Notes under the pieces: generated by a model
Seen by the model: only the letters and a program-made list of their open reading frames with translations
What the model was told of the DNA's origin: nothing
The model's database searches: none
Position numbers and translations under genes: made by a program
From: Cycas panzhihuaensis
Lineage: Eukaryota; Cycadophyta
Direction: 5' to 3'
Length of the DNA stretch: 64,000 bases
Assembly (NCBI GenBank): GCA_023213395.1
Contig: CM041465.1
Coordinates: 37,703,741 to 37,767,740 of the forward strand
In this document: positions 62,850 to 64,000 of the stretch, in pieces
How positions within the stretch are numbered: the stretch's first letter is position 1
How the letters are laid out: every line of letters starts with the position of its first letter

Positions 62850-64000
62850 TGTAAACTCAATTATCTTTAATGTACCAAAAAAAAATTAAATATATTTGTG
62901 TCTTATCTACCTAAAGAGTTTCTAATCTAGAGTTCTAAGGCTTAGGGTCTCCAAGAAAAGTTCTTAGTTGCTATCTTATCTAATGGTATATACCCACAAG
63001 TGGTAAACCTGGGAGATATTATATCAGTACATGAGCTCAAGGCTTGATATACCTCATTACGTAAGCTACAAAGAATGTCAAAGACCCCCTCTAATTTGTT
63101 GGTCCACCTACATAAGATTTATGCCTAGTGACAGATCTATCGTTGAGGTCTTGACCAACCAAGACACTCACCCCCTTCGAATCTAGTTTGGTTTCTAAAC
63201 TATAAATAGAAAAAAGGTTCTCCACCTTAGTCTATCACCTATTACACCTAATAGCTAATGGTCTCATCAATAACTTAAAGTATAAAAAATGAGTATACAG
63301 GGTGGTAACTTTAGGGGTCCTAATTGTTCCCCGTATAAGATTAAAAAATAAGGTGGTTGATTTAGGAGCTATCCTATTAATATGTAAAAATTAATATTAA
63401 TTATGGTCTTCTTTATAAATAAGGTTCTTTTTACCAAATTTTAAAAAACTTGAAAGTAAATGAAATGAAATAAAATAAAATTAAACTAAATAAAGTAATT
63501 TAAGTTAGTAAAAGGGCTTAGAGAGCTCTTGTTTGTGAAAGTTTGACCCAAGATTATTTGTTTTACTTTTAAGAGAAAACATACACAAAAATCAACCACA
63601 AAATATATGAGTTAAAATAATAGACTAAAATCTACTAACAATGGTTAGTACAATAATATAACATTAATATCCTTAAAGAAACTTGAAAAATATTAAAAAA
63701 ATACTCAAATAAAGATCAACTAAATAGGTCAACTTTGGTAGCTTAAAATCCATATAAAATAACTTCAAATTAATCTTAAACTAATTCTAAACTTAAAAGT
63801 ACTGAATTGTCTTTCTAACAATCTAAGCCATTTAAAAAACATACTCCTAGATTGAAAGTTATTGTAAAATGAGTAAAGACACCTCTTTATGGTAAAAAAA
63901 AACAAAGGAGAAGAACCTTAAGCCCCTTTGATAGATAAGCCCCTGGTCATCGAGTCACTACACATGATCACCTTCTAGCAGAAAGGGGAGGTTACAGACT
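62850..64000 (-). other. 5' leader of Copia L, running off the window
   Basis: Non-coding and AT-rich. Blocks at 62920-63250 match the leaders of B and D (GACAGATCTATCG, CTAATAGCTAATGG), and AAGCCCCTTTGA near 63920 matches B near 38585. The 5' LTR is expected beyond base 64000. Confidence 0.75.

Overview
This is nuclear DNA of a seed plant, most likely an angiosperm. The evidence is one spliced plant-type GH28 polygalacturonase gene with short AT-rich introns, followed by about 59 kb of plant retrotransposons: Ty3-Gypsy chromoviruses, Ty1-Copia elements and a plant LINE. Most LTR elements with a visible primer site carry an initiator-Met-tRNA type site. The species cannot be named from the sequence. 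Apart from one GC-rich patch at 49.9-50.6 kb the window is AT-rich.

Layout. (1) 1-2964, + strand: polygalacturonase, nine visible exons, all four GH28 motifs present; its 5' end lies before the window. (2) 2965-4806: non-coding, with a 108-bp AT microsatellite. (3) 4807-7626, - strand: 5'-truncated LINE (RT, zf-RVT-like region, RNase H, poly-A), with an inverted copy of flanking DNA at its 5' junction. (4) 8082-14528, - strand: a structurally complete but coding-dead chromovirus, here called F, with a 5-bp TSD. (5) 14959-15374: an LTR fragment whose sister copy is at 52306-52720. (6) 16950-55979: a 39-kb nest. The outer element is Gypsy chromovirus G (- strand, LTRs 16950-17439 and 55503-55979). 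It is split by Copia E (18327-24682, in the integrase), by non-coding LTR element A (25474-40757, in RNase H), by Copia D (43023-51351, in gag) and by H (51638-55135, upstream of gag). A itself carries Copia C in its 5' LTR and Copia B in its 3' LTR. Removing the insertions leaves about 5.5 kb for G and about 3.3 kb for A. (7) 56609-59483: remnant chromovirus K. (8) 59484-64000: Copia L, fused directly to K inside the RT region, carrying a G-rich LTR-like insertion M and running off the right edge.

Only the polygalacturonase looks like a functional host gene. All retroelement reading frames carry stops and frameshifts, many of them Gln-to-stop (CAG to TAG), as expected from decay of methylated cytosine. 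Comparing LTR pairs by eye gives an age order that fits the nesting: G and A most diverged, C, B and E intermediate, F less diverged, D least. Copias B, D and L belong to one lineage (shared gag, protease and leader) at different stages of decay. I found no CRISPR array, operon, tRNA or rRNA gene, nor a new host defence or metabolic system. What repays attention is the preserved history of insertion and recombination.
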